64,000 bases of DNA from Zasmidium citrigriseum (lineage: Eukaryota; Ascomycota; Dothideomycetes; Mycosphaerellales; Mycosphaerellaceae), in assembly GCA_002786025.1 (NCBI GenBank), contig NHNW01000008.1, positions 124,001 through 188,000 on the forward strand. The letters run 5' to 3'. The notes under the pieces were generated by a model. It had not been told where the DNA came from, ran no database searches, and was given only the letters and a program-made list of their open reading frames with translations. The first letter of the stretch is position 1. Each line of letters starts with the position of its first letter. This document shows, piece after piece, positions 10,960-20,126 of this stretch. The translations under genes were made by a program, and so were the position numbers.

Positions 10960-12014
10960 CTACGACCGGCCCCAGCGATCGACCTTGAAAACAGCCTTCT
11001 CGAGCTTGCGTCTGACCCTGTACAGGTCATGTATCTCCATCATTCCGTCCTTCGAGGCCTGCTCCTTGGCAAATTCGCCAAGAGTCTGATCAATGGTCTT
11101 GTTGATGCCATCAAACATCCGCTCAGCATGCCCATCATGAACCCACCACATCTTCCTCGTGGCAACACTCGTAGATGCCGCCTGCTCTCCCTTCTTCACC
11201 TTGACATCGGACTCGATATGGACGCACTCGGGTGATCCGCTGACGAATGGGCCGAGAGGGTTGACTTGAATGTCCCAACTCGTGTTGCGAAGGTCGCCGA
11301 GATTCGAGGGCGAGAGAGAGTCGAGCCAGTCCATGGTCGCAGATGAGAAAGTGAGTGTCTTCTCGGCGTCGCACGTCTGGCCAGTGCGGAGGACGAGTTT
11401 GAAATTCATGGTCTGATAGAAGAGGGGCATGAATTCCGCCCGCAGCTGTCGGGACACTTTGGCAAGTGGTGGTTGGGCTGGGGTCACAAGCTTCTCGGGG
11501 AAGTCCTCCATGCTGAGAAAGTTAGACCAGTGCGAGCAATGGGTCGCCCTGAGGTACTCACTAGCAGTCATATACCATGCAGCGTAGCTCGGCAGAAAGC
11601 TCCATGAACGGTTCGAAGGTGCGCTCTTCATCAGCCGCCTCGAGCAATGGAATGAGCGTCTTCTTGCCGGGTCTCTTTTCGTCGGTGGAGATCTTGTGAT
11701 CCCGAGCGAACTTGCGCAGCTCTTTGATATCTGGCACGAAAGATTAGAAATGAAATGCATAAGAACGCTCTGCAATACTCACCGCACTTGCGATAATCTG
11801 GCAACTGACGTGCGATGCGGCGAAGGAACCGCTTGCGATCATCGACGGCCTGTGGGGCTGTCCTCTTCACCGCCTTGTAGCCTGCTGACTCGATGATGGC
11901 ATCTTGTTCGCGCTCGGTACAGAAGCGATACTTGAAGTCCCAGTGCCAGTAAGTGTTTCCGTCGAGCTCATACTCGGGAGCGCGCTCCCTAACTCCACCA
12001 CCCATTTGGGCCAT
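10960..12014 (-). CDS. Paralogue B: YW / SAP-like / 2EXR-type protein
   Basis: Three exons, 12014-11783, 11730-11562 and 11512-10960, with 52- and 49-base introns (GTGAGT donors) encode 317 residues. The YW pair is at 22-23. ARQLPDYRKC ends the first helical segment. The second SAP-like unit reads DIKELRKFARDHK then LIPLLEAADEE, followed by FMELSAELRCMVYDCY (core), AQPPLAKVSRQLRAEFMPLFY and the closing helix LYRVRRKLEKAVF. The 3' intron sits at the same Tyr codon as the intron of A. The first intron, just before DIKELRK, is unique to B in this array. I chose the Met of MAQMGGG because the longer upstream frame (from 12155) overlaps the duplicated promoter segment and is not conserved in A. 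Confidence 0.8.
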
Positions 12015-12605
12015 TGTAGGTCGAGTCTGGGTCGCTGCCTCGACGTTGTAGGATCTTGAAGATTGTGTCGAGAGGACCAAGCTATTTGAAGCCAAGCTAA
12101 GCGAGATACGGGCTGTCCCGCTCGAAGTGTTTGCGACGCTAGTGGGTCTTGGCAATCACATGATAATTAATCCATCCGCTCTAAGGTCCAACGTTTAGGT
12201 CGAGGACCCGAATTATAGACGCCTTGAAGAGTACAAACTCCTGTATACATATAGCAGTTAGCTGGTATAAGTTTCTCCTCTAGCAGATATTGAAAACGTA
12301 GTAAGACTATTAATTGATTGAAATGTCTCGCTTGAACAGTCTATAGATGAGACTCTAGAGAGCGTTGTACGTTCTGCCTCATTCTCTTCTATCCGCACAG
12401 CCTAGACATTGTCTTTGTCTTCTGTCCTAATGTAGTGAGTCTCAAAAGAAATAAGATTTGCTATGCTAATCTTACAAACTTGGATGCATGTCGGAAGGCT
12501 ACCCAGCAAGCGATACCGCCAGAGCATGCCTTCTGAAACTCATCCTAAGCTTTTCTATTGCATTGATAGATATCAGCTTACTGTCTCAATCCATCTGAGG
12601 TAACA
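12015..12605. other. Intergenic region between B and C, AT-rich
   Basis: Includes the second copy of the duplicated promoter segment (12101-12164). From 12220 to 12480 it is markedly more AT-rich than its surroundings, with many TATA- and TTAATTGATT-like runs. No gene was seen; it may be a decayed repeat or simply terminator and promoter DNA. Confidence 0.4.
12101..12164 (-). promoter_or_regulatory. Duplicated promoter segment, copy upstream of B
   Basis: Matches 10478-10542 (see that entry). It lies 87-150 bases before the ATG chosen for paralogue B. The frame of B stays open through it to a Met at 12155, but since the same DNA is non-coding in front of A, a regulatory or leader role is more likely. 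Confidence 0.6.
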
Positions 12606-13598
12606 TTACTCCACAAACACCACCTCCTCCAACTTCCTCCGCATCAGATAAAGGTCCTCGATGGTGAGCTTCTCCTTCTGCTCTCCCTCACTCTCGAAGA
12701 ACTTTGACAGGTAGTCCTTGAACACTTTCAGTAGCTCATTCGGCTGCTGTTCTTTCCAACGCACGTCCAAGCGCTTGGTAGCAGTGATCGGGGCCAAGTC
12801 GTTCTCGTCGTGCTTGGCGTCCAGGTCGAGATCGATGAGGTAGCTCTCGTAGTCCTTGCGGCGATCGAATTGGAATGTGAGCTGAAAATTCCGGATATTT
12901 TTGAGATTGGCCGTGGTGAGCGACTGTAGGAAGGTCAGACTCTTGAACTCGAAGCTGAAGATGTCTTTGCCGTAACTCTTCCCCCGATGGAAGGCAAAGC
13001 GGAAATGGCATGTCTTGTAGAACATCGGCAGGGCTTCCTGTCTCAGGAGGCGGCTTGCTCGTGTGACTGGTGGCTGTGTAGGACGCTCCAACTCGTCGGG
13101 GAAAGCCGCGTGGTACTGGTCGTAAACACGACAGCGGAGCTCAGCGGGAAGGTCGAGAAACCGGGAGAAGGTAGCGTACTTGTCGGCTGCCTCAAGCAGC
13201 TTCACAAGCTGCCGATGTCCCTTCTTCCTGCCTTTGGGTTGTACCAGACATCGATCCACGGCGAACTTGTGCAGCTCATCGTGTGTGCAGATGCGGTAGT
13301 TGAGCAAATCCCGATCCACCCGGTGGAGAACTTCGACGATGTCAGTCCTACTGGTGTTTTTGGCCAGATGGTAGCCGTGTTTCTCAGCCTCGCTGCGCAA
13401 GTCGTAGCTTGAAGTAGCGCCATGATCGTTCAGTCGCCAGTAGTCGTCCCGGCCATGGAAACCAGGGAGAGAGGGCATGGTAGCGCTGGAGAGTCCTTGA
13501 GGTTGAGTGAGACTGCGGTGGCTGGATTTCTTGGAGAAATACTGGTAGGGTTGAACAGCGGAGGCAGTAGCAGCAGCAAGTCGGATGAAAAGAAACAT
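12606..13598 (-). CDS. Paralogue C: YW / SAP-like / 2EXR-type protein
   Basis: An intronless frame of 330 residues; starting at the internal Met (13478), which matches where the other paralogues begin, gives 290. From the long start, YW is at 53-54. The first SAP-like unit is SYDLRSEAEKHGY ending DIVEVLHRVDRDLLNY; the second is CTHDELHKFAVDRCL ending LVKLLEAADK. The core is RFLDLPAELRCRVYDQYHAAF, then QPPVTRASRLLRQEALPMFY, and the C-terminal helix is KLTIEDLYLMRRKLEEVVF. It is the copy closest to the family consensus and has no intron at the Tyr position where A and B have one. The extra N-terminal 40 residues (hydrophobic, then Lys/Ser-rich) could act as a mitochondrial or signal-type leader if used, but are absent from the relatives. 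Confidence 0.8.
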   Translation of the reverse strand: MFLFIRLAAATASAVQPYQYFSKKSSHRSLTQPQGLSSATMPSLPGFHGRDDYWRLNDHGATSSYDLRSEAEKHGYHLAKNTSRTDIVEVLHRVDRDLLNYRICTHDELHKFAVDRCLVQPKGRKKGHRQLVKLLEAADKYATFSRFLDLPAELRCRVYDQYHAAFPDELERPTQPPVTRASRLLRQEALPMFYKTCHFRFAFHRGKSYGKDIFSFEFKSLTFLQSLTTANLKNIRNFQLTFQFDRRKDYESYLIDLDLDAKHDENDLAPITATKRLDVRWKEQQPNELLKVFKDYLSKFFESEGEQKEKLTIEDLYLMRRKLEEVVFVE

Positions 13599-14122
13599 GT
13601 CTAGAATGGAGAGCAGACGAAGTATATAAGGAATGCATGAAGCGTTGTGTGACGTGCGTCCATGCGTCGGCGCTAGTGACTGTCATGAAAGTGACATGCG
13701 TTCACTCTGACCAGATGTTGTCGTAGCGGCTGTGTAGGCCTCATCGACCCCTAGTGCTTCAAAGACTTGAGGGAACAGTAGTTAAAGCAGTAAGCTCTCT
13801 GCGGTGGATGGCAGCTGACGAGCAAGTTTTGGAAGCAGCAGTATTGACAAGAAGCATATACCATTCACCCCCGTGTGCTTAGAAGACGACTCGATACAAT
13901 AGTGGTCTCGACACTGTTGGGCCCAAAACCATCAAGAGCAGACTCTGTGCAGGCTCGAGCGATGACGGTCTGATCTGCTTGCAGATCGACATTCGAAGGC
14001 TTGACTGCACTGGCACCCATCTTGACAGACCCGTTGAGACACCTCAGTGGCCGCGACGTTCGACACCACAGCCTCTCCGAATCGCAGTCCAGTAATCGTG
14101 TACAGCACTTCCATCATCACAC
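13599..14122. other. Intergenic region between C and D
   Basis: 524 bases with no supportable gene. The leader and promoter of paralogue C lie at the left edge; the remainder is the downstream flank of D. Confidence 0.4.
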
Positions 14123-15094
14123 TCAGTCTTCAACGAGAATTCCCTCCAACAACTTCTTCACCCGGTACAAGTCGTCCAAAGTCAACTTCTGCTCTTCACC
14201 CTCGCCCTTTGCTTGCTTGCGACTAAAGAAGTAGCCAACCAGAACTTCTTCAACCCTCTGCGTACTCTCATTGTACGTTTCGACTTCGGGCATGTACTTG
14301 CGGATCCGCGCCTGGACTTGAACCTCGAAGCCCTTCTCGCCCGTCTTGATCTCGATGTCGATCTCGTATGGAGCACGGTGGTTGAGCTGCATCGAAAATC
14401 TTCTCAGCGAGGCCAGGTTCTCGGGCGTCAGAGAGACGAGGAAGTGGTTAGCGGCGCGGCGGAACATGAGGCGCGGTTTCTCTGGCCAGCGGCCGTAGCC
14501 GCCGTACGTGTGCAGGTCGAGTTGGAAGTGGCAGAGTTGGTAGAAGAGTGGCGTTGCTTCTCGCCGTAGCAATCTGCTGACCTGCGTGATTGGAGGCTGC
14601 GCTGGGCCTTCGAGGTTCTCTGGAAATGAGGCCATGTGCCAGCTGTACACGCGGCAGCGAAGCTCGGCGGGCAGGTCGAGGAACCGAGTGAACTCGACAT
14701 CATTGTCGGCGGCTTCGAGGGCGCGAATCGCCTGGCGACGGGAAGACTTGTCTTGCTCGTCTATGATGTTGCGATCCAGGGCGAATTTGGTGATCTCTTC
14801 GGTGGAGCATGTGCGGTAGTTTGGGAGCTGGCGGTCAATTCGAGAGACGATCTCGAGAGCGTCGGCCTGTCGAGAGAAAGGAAGGAGTGTCAGCTGAAGT
14901 TTAGAGGGCCTCGGGCTTTCTCTGCTTACCCTGCGTGTACATTTCGAGTAGCCTGCTGCTTGAGCTCGCTCGTTGAGATAGTTCAGGCTGAAAGTGTGGT
15001 ATTCGAGGCGCCAGTAGTCGTTGCCCTTGCGCTTCGCCTCGTCGGTTAGTTTCATGGTGGCGATGATGGCGTGGCCAGCACTTCGAGGGAGCAC
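14123..15094 (-). CDS. Paralogue D: YW / SAP-like / 2EXR-type protein with in-frame intron
   Basis: The reading frame is open for 323 codons, but the 63 bases 14929-14867 have GTAAGC and CGACAG ends and encode 21 residues that interrupt the alignment with paralogue C. Removing them joins CTRR to ADALEIVSRID, matching NTSRTDIVEVLHRVD of C. Spliced length is 302 aa, or 289 if the Met at 15055 (MKLTDEAKRK) is used; the latter puts YW at 14-15 as in the relatives. Further parts: CSTEEITKFALDRNI ending IRALEAADN, core RFLDLPAELRCRVYSWHMASF, QPPITQVSRLLRREATPLFY, a β-rich stretch with YEIDIEIKTGEKGFEV, and the closing helix KLTLDDLYRVKKLLEGILV. There is no intron at the Tyr site of A and B. Confidence 0.8.
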   Translation of the reverse strand: MLPRSAGHAIIATMKLTDEAKRKGNDYWRLEYHTFSLNYLNERAQAAGYSKCTRRVSRESPRPSKLQLTLLPFSRQADALEIVSRIDRQLPNYRTCSTEEITKFALDRNIIDEQDKSSRRQAIRALEAADNDVEFTRFLDLPAELRCRVYSWHMASFPENLEGPAQPPITQVSRLLRREATPLFYQLCHFQLDLHTYGGYGRWPEKPRLMFRRAANHFLVSLTPENLASLRRFSMQLNHRAPYEIDIEIKTGEKGFEVQVQARIRKYMPEVETYNESTQRVEEVLVGYFFSRKQAKGEGEEQKLTLDDLYRVKKLLEGILVED

Positions 15095-15592
15095 GACGTG
15101 GCTTGGTTATTGTTAGACGAAAGCCGGTGCATGAAGTCGGCGGAGAGAGTGCGACAGAGGGGAGCTTTAAAGAACCAAAAGTGCCAAGTCCCAAAGACTC
15201 GCGGATTCACTTCGTCGAGGTGCATGTTGAGTCATCGCAAGTCCAGTGACGTAGATCTCGAGATCATTCACTTACACCCGATGTAGCGGCCCGAGCCTTA
15301 AGCATATGCACGCGGCCGTGCTTCGGTTGTTACTCTGCCACGGTCAAACAAACCATCTGATGCAAAGGAAAGAGATAGATCCATATGAAGAACTACTTTT
15401 GAAATTGAAGTGTGGCTTCCCTGATAAATGTAAGCCAGTGCAGGGAAAGAAGAGAAGAAAGACCAACCCGGATGTACTTCAACGTGCCACCAATTCTCTC
15501 CAAGATGTCGCCAAAAATGACCTGCCGCCTCGCTCCCTCCGTGTCTTGTGCTCTCGTGTGTGTGAAGTCTTGATAGTCATAGGCCAGAGCAC
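15095..15592. other. Intergenic region between D and E
   Basis: About 500 bases, the promoter of D and the 3' flank of E. A 96-codon plus-strand frame (15306-15596) has no recognisable content and is not called. Confidence 0.4.
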
Positions 15593-16507
15593 TTAAGGAA
15601 AGCTTGACACCTCGTCCATCGCAGTTCTCACGGTAAAAATGTCCTCCTTCCGCAATCGATTCTTCCCTTCCCTTGCAACGATGTCCTCAAGGATCTTCTT
15701 AACTCTTTTCTTTGCCCGTTGTGCCGCTGGCTCGCTTGTTACACGGCGCGGAAGACGGTGCTCAATCTTGTAGTCAAACCCCTCGGCCGCGATTTCGATG
15801 CTCAGTATGAAGTCACATTGGCTTCTTTGCAAGTAACCTCGTTCTTTAGCATAATCATCTCGGCCCAGCCGGATCTGCAGTTTGCGTATGGTTGAGATGT
15901 TCTTTGAAGAAGTGTTGTGGATGAACAGGGCCAGTTGGTTGGGTAGACGTGTGACAGCCCGGGAAGTCGTGGAGGTGGGAAATGTCGTAGTCCTGGGGAG
16001 GCTTAGCAGAAAGGTAGATGTACTGTAGAACATCGACAGAGTTTCCTGCCTCAGAACTCGGCAAGTTCGTGTCACAGGAGGTTGAACGGGGGCATAGATC
16101 GGCTGGAGGAAATCCGCAAAGTGGTAGTCGTACACCAGGTTCCTGAGCTCCGGTGGAAGGTCAAGAAATTTACTGAACTGTGGTTTGTTTTCCTCGTCTT
16201 CCAGAACTCCGATGAGCTCGTACTTGTTGCCTTTGAGCTTGCCGAAAATCTTCTTGAAATCGATGTTGCGGGCCTTGATGGTCTCGCGCAGCTCCTCGTT
16301 CTTCAGCTCATAGTATGATCTGAGGCCACGGTCCGACCGGTGCAGCTGCTCCAGGATCTGTTGCCTATCGAAGTTTTTTGGTGTTGGATAGTTGCGCCTG
16401 TCGAGCTCTGCCCTGAGTTCTTTGGTGAGGTTCCTGAAGATGTTGTAGTCTGGTAATCTCCAATAACGGTCGTATCCGAGTTTTGATTCGGTGCTGCGGA
16501 ACAGCAT
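15593..16507 (-). CDS. Paralogue E: YW / SAP-like / 2EXR-type protein
   Basis: An intronless 304-residue protein. YW is at 15-16. Its first SAP-like unit is the clearest in the array: NLTKELRAELDRRNY ending QQILEQLHRSDRG. The second is LKNEELRETIKARNI ending ELIGVLEDEE. The core reads KFLDLPPELRNLVYDYHFADF, followed by QPPVTRTCRVLRQETLSMFY. The C-terminal third is basic (RRVTSEPAAQRAKKRVKKILED) and ends with a helix EDIFTVRTAMDEV. It is the most diverged of the five-gene array at sequence level but keeps the whole domain order. A SAP-like fold would fit nucleic-acid contact, while the 2EXR core suggests protein contact; neither is shown. Confidence 0.8.
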   Translation of the reverse strand: MLFRSTESKLGYDRYWRLPDYNIFRNLTKELRAELDRRNYPTPKNFDRQQILEQLHRSDRGLRSYYELKNEELRETIKARNIDFKKIFGKLKGNKYELIGVLEDEENKPQFSKFLDLPPELRNLVYDYHFADFLQPIYAPVQPPVTRTCRVLRQETLSMFYSTSTFLLSLPRTTTFPTSTTSRAVTRLPNQLALFIHNTSSKNISTIRKLQIRLGRDDYAKERGYLQRSQCDFILSIEIAAEGFDYKIEHRLPRRVTSEPAAQRAKKRVKKILEDIVAREGKNRLRKEDIFTVRTAMDEVSSFP

Positions 16508-17277
16508 GTTTTCTGATAGGCGATTCTCTCATGCACCTACAGGCTCTTGTCAGCGAGACTTTCATCCTGTCGCTTTTCCGGGGGTCTGTTTCTCATACCT
16601 CCAAGACAATTGGCTGAATGAAAGTGAAGCTTCGCGCAGACTGACCGATGTGGACTTCGTACCGCAAGTGTTGAAGGAATTGGCAAGGGGGAAGGTCGTG
16701 ATGATCTCGCGATTGTGAGACGCAGTTGAATGCTATCGCAGTGGGTACCTCGACTGGTAATGTGGAGTTGATATGATATGGCGTCAAGCTCGACAGTGTT
16801 TTGAAGTGTGCTGGTCGGAAGTAAAGGTGACTTGGAACGCTGGCAGCGAAGCCACGTGCTGTCGGACATTGAAAGCGCTTATGCATGCATGCGAGACGAA
16901 TCGAAGTGAAGCCTTCGACCTGTGATATCAGCAGCATCACCTCACAACCACGCAAGTGAGCCAAGGACATCAAACACATGAAGGATGCATTTCAGGGGAA
17001 CTCTGTACGTACGACTTTCATCCCACAATATCCCTCTAAATGCCAAACCTCTTCCATCTGCAAGGCCACGCGCACGCAGCTTTCATCAGACTTTCGAAAC
17101 ACCCAAACGCCATGCTTTCCCACGAATGCCGCCGTAGATGCCGTACAGGATGGGAGTATCTCTGCCGCTCGCGAACGATAAGAATGCATCTCGCCCAGGG
17201 AGTAATTCCTAGGCTCAGTAGTAACGCCGCCGACCCATACGGACAGCCCTTCCGACTCATTTGCACCAACTCCCCGC
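16508..17277. other. Intergenic region
   Basis: 770 bases between paralogue E and the mitochondrial carrier gene. Short frames exist on both strands, but none has a recognisable product. It contains the promoter of E and the 3' flank of the carrier gene. Confidence 0.4.
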
Positions 17278-18492
17278 TCATCCGTTCTCCTTCATCAATT
17301 CCTTGCCTTCTTCTTGCAGTCGTCCGATCGCGCCCTTTATACTTTCAAACGTGAGCATCGTCGTCATCGCCGCCGGTATCGCACGAATCATGTTGGTGCC
17401 CATGCCGTTGTAGAAAGCCCTCCACCCTTCTTCCTTCAAGATGATGCGGCACGTCGACAAGACGCCTCGATAACGCGGCTGGTAGGCCACACCGTCAGTG
17501 TTCCCAATACGCTTAGAACTGGAAATGCTCTGGCTGTGCTGGGCTGCACCTACACCATTGTAAGTGTCCTCAATGTGGACGCGCTGCTGCGTTTGTAACC
17601 GGGTACGGAGGACTTCGTGAGGGTAGGTGGCGGACGTGGCGCAGACTTTGGAAATGACCGTGGCTGCGAGGATGCCGGCAGTGTTCTTGCCAGCTTCGCC
17701 GTGGGTGGAGGGCGTTGCGCCCATTTCGAGACCTGTAAATCGCATCTTGAAGTACTCGTAGAGAGGAAACTGTATAGCAACATGAGTGAGGCCGAGAAGA
17801 GCAGGAGCAAGGCCGGAGTAGAAAGCCCCCATGCCTTCGCTCCGGTACATCTTTCGAGCTGCATCCAAAGTACTGCTGTAATGCCAGGGCGTCCGGGCTC
17901 CGTCTGAGGCAGTTCTGGATACCTGCGACATCAGACGAGTTTTGATGACCCAGATAGGGTTGGTAGCGAGGGTGCTGCAGGCGCCAGCAGCCAGAGAGGC
18001 GTATATCCGGGCCAGCCATTTGTCCCTCTCTTTCTCGCCGTAGCCGTGGATATAGAAGTACTCGCGACTGCTGTCGTATACTGCCATGTAGACCGCCCAG
18101 GTTGGCAGGTATCCCAGCAGCATTGGACCCAGGCCTCTGTACATTCCTCGCAGACCATCCTGTCGAATGATTGTTCGAGCTGTTCCTATCAGACCCTGAT
18201 ATATCGCACTGGATCTCGGGCTACCGTGCAGGTCGGCGTGGGAGAAGGATCCCTGGGCCTGGAGCTTGGTCTTGATGACATCGAGCGGACAGGTGACGAT
18301 GCCGCTGGCCATGCCGGCCATTGCTCCGGAGAAGGAGTTGACGCTGGCGCTGGAGAGGTTGGTGGACCATATTGCGACTCGGGGGTAGGGTGTGCGGTGG
18401 ACGAGGGTCGACTGGGTCTTATCGGAGATGGGGTTCGTAGGAGGGCCGGTGCCGTCAGACGACATAGCAGAACCGGCGGAGGTGTTCTGCAT
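17278..18492 (-). CDS. YIA6: Mitochondrial carrier, NAD+ (Ndt1/Yia6) type
   Basis: An intronless 404-residue member of the mitochondrial carrier family (SLC25). Three repeats are visible, each with a carrier signature: PLDVIKTKLQ near residue 70, PIWVIKTRLM near 180 and PHEVLRTRLQ near 300, each followed by the matching aromatic-Gly motif (GLRGMYRGL, GMGAFYSGL, GWRAFYNGM). The second-repeat PIWVIKTRL and the sequence HVAIQFPLYEYFK are typical of the fungal NAD+/pyrimidine/folate branch (yeast Yia6/Ndt1, Rim2, Flx1); Yia6 is the best fit. It would sit in the inner mitochondrial membrane and import NAD+. A Ser/Gly/Thr-rich N terminus of about 45 residues and an insertion before the last repeat account for the extra length. 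It is divergent from QCR7, sharing about 500 bases of promoter DNA. Confidence 0.88.
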   Translation of the reverse strand: MQNTSAGSAMSSDGTGPPTNPISDKTQSTLVHRTPYPRVAIWSTNLSSASVNSFSGAMAGMASGIVTCPLDVIKTKLQAQGSFSHADLHGSPRSSAIYQGLIGTARTIIRQDGLRGMYRGLGPMLLGYLPTWAVYMAVYDSSREYFYIHGYGEKERDKWLARIYASLAAGACSTLATNPIWVIKTRLMSQVSRTASDGARTPWHYSSTLDAARKMYRSEGMGAFYSGLAPALLGLTHVAIQFPLYEYFKMRFTGLEMGATPSTHGEAGKNTAGILAATVISKVCATSATYPHEVLRTRLQTQQRVHIEDTYNGVGAAQHSQSISSSKRIGNTDGVAYQPRYRGVLSTCRIILKEEGWRAFYNGMGTNMIRAIPAAMTTMLTFESIKGAIGRLQEEGKELMKENG

Positions 18493-18991
18493 GGGCCCGG
18501 AATAGGGACTACCGAGGGAGACGTTCTCGCGCGCTCATGCTCGACGGTGTTGCTGTGCTGTTGCTGGGCAGGTGGGAATGGGCAATGGGTCGACGCCTGC
18601 CTTCTCTCCGGCGCACGCACAATGAAAGCCCCGCCGGCACGATGGCAACTCGCGGCTTAGCACGTGCCCGCCATCCGCGTGCGAGCGAGATTTGTGGAAG
18701 CGTCCAATGCGAGTATCCACTCCAAGATTGTATCCCACGTGAGCAGGCAGATGTAAGTGAATGAACGCAATGTTGCCGCGGTGACGTTGAATCTGGCGTG
18801 GTCGAGCTCGCACCCAGCGCTCAAGCTTTCCGCGATTGCGTTTGCGGGGCCATCTGGCCAATCACGTGGCGCCCAGGTCGCTGATTCAGTCCCGTCCAGC
18901 GGAAAGCAGGAGCTTCTTCATCGACTTCGCCTGCATTCGACGACGACATCTTCCACTCCGCGCCACCGAATACCGATCACACCCGCCCACC
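18493..18991. promoter_or_regulatory. Divergent promoter between mitochondrial carrier and QCR7
   Basis: About 500 bases separate the two ATGs. Both genes encode mitochondrial inner-membrane proteins, so shared control is plausible. A CCAAT-type box in inverse (ATTGG) appears as GGCCAATCACGTG near 18856, combining a CCAAT box with a CACGTG E-box; CCAAT boxes bound by the Hap complex commonly drive respiratory genes. No other gene was seen. Confidence 0.45.
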
Positions 18992-19618
18992 ATGTCGGTC
19001 CCCTCGCTCGCCCCCATGATCATGAAGCGGCCTTGGCTGCAGCGCTGGATGAAGCCCCTGTCGCAGTGGTACTTTGACAACGCTGGATACCGGAAGTTGG
19101 GACTGCGGTATGTCTACCAAATAAGAGCAAGGGAACATTGGAAGGCCCGCGGAAGGACTAGGAAGATATGAGAGGAAGATATGCTGATCCAATGGCTGCT
19201 GTAGCGCCGACGACCTGATCCCAGAGGAGAGCCCGTCCGTCCAGCTCGCATTGAAGCGTCTGTCGCCAAAGGAAGCATACGACCGCGTCTTCCGTATGCG
19301 AAGAGCATTCCAGGTATACTATACACGAATTCGGAGAGTTGTGGCAGAGACAGAGGACTGACGAGTGCCAAAGTGCTCGCTTGCGCATCAGCTACTCCCA
19401 AGAGACGAATGGACCAAGCCGGAAGAGGTATGTTTATATTCTGAAGCAAACAAAACACCATACAGTTTGCTCCGTACAGTCATTGAGAAGACTTATCTGA
19501 CAATGTCTCATAGGACTACCCATACCTCTCACCGATCATCAAGTCGATTGAGGTGGAAGTCAAGGAGAGAGAGGACCTCGAGGCCATGCAGATCACCAAG
19601 CCAACGCCAAAGAAATAG
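18992..19618 (+). CDS. QCR7: Cytochrome bc1 complex subunit 7 (QCR7, 14 kDa)
   Basis: Four exons, 18992-19107, 19205-19313, 19374-19427 and 19514-19618, encode 127 residues, the usual length for this subunit. Exon ends: CG|GTATGT (splitting an Arg codon), CAG|GTATAC, GAG|GTATGT. Diagnostic sequence: WFDN-type start (SQWYFDNAGYRKLGLR), ADDLIPEE, VQLALKRLSPKEAYDRVFRMRRAFQ, LPRDEWTKPEED and PYLSPIIKSIEVEVKEREDLE. The protein lies on the matrix side of ubiquinol:cytochrome c reductase (complex III), where it contacts cytochrome b and is needed for assembly. The third exon is only 54 bases. There is no cleaved presequence, as is normal for this subunit. Confidence 0.95.
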
Positions 19619-20126
19619 ACGACTATACGCCTGGAGACACGAACGAGAAGGGGAGAATGTATATATTTGAGCGAGCAGGGCTTCCCAGTCCTACTTTTGT
19701 GGCGGGCATAGATTCGAGGCACTGAGTGTACCATATCCAAGCAAAACATTCCCCAAAGCAAAGTCAAGTATCTCGAATTGGTTCTGAATCGCGGTATGAT
19801 GAGGCAATGTGCCCAATGGCTCCATCTAGATCTCGTGAGCTTCACATTCACTTCCTGCTTCGACCACGTGATTTCGCGTATGCCAAGAGGCTGGTTCGCG
19901 AATGCGAGCGACGCCACCTCGTTGACGAACTCTCGTCAAGTCAAGATGACTCCTGTCCACTTTGCTTTCCATTGAACAACTAGCGAGAGCAGTGAATCCA
20001 TCAACTGTTTCAACCCTGGCATTGCAAAGAATTGAACTGCCGCTCCTGCTTTATCGGGCAGCCCAACATTCCGCCATCACAAGAACAACCCGCAGCTTAC
20101 CCAAGCAACTGCAAAGGTCACTCAAC
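19619..20126. other. Intergenic region
   Basis: About 500 bases containing the QCR7 3' UTR and the promoter and leader of the DNA glycosylase gene. The glycosylase frame stays open upstream to 19962, but its first 55 codons look like leader sequence. Confidence 0.4.
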
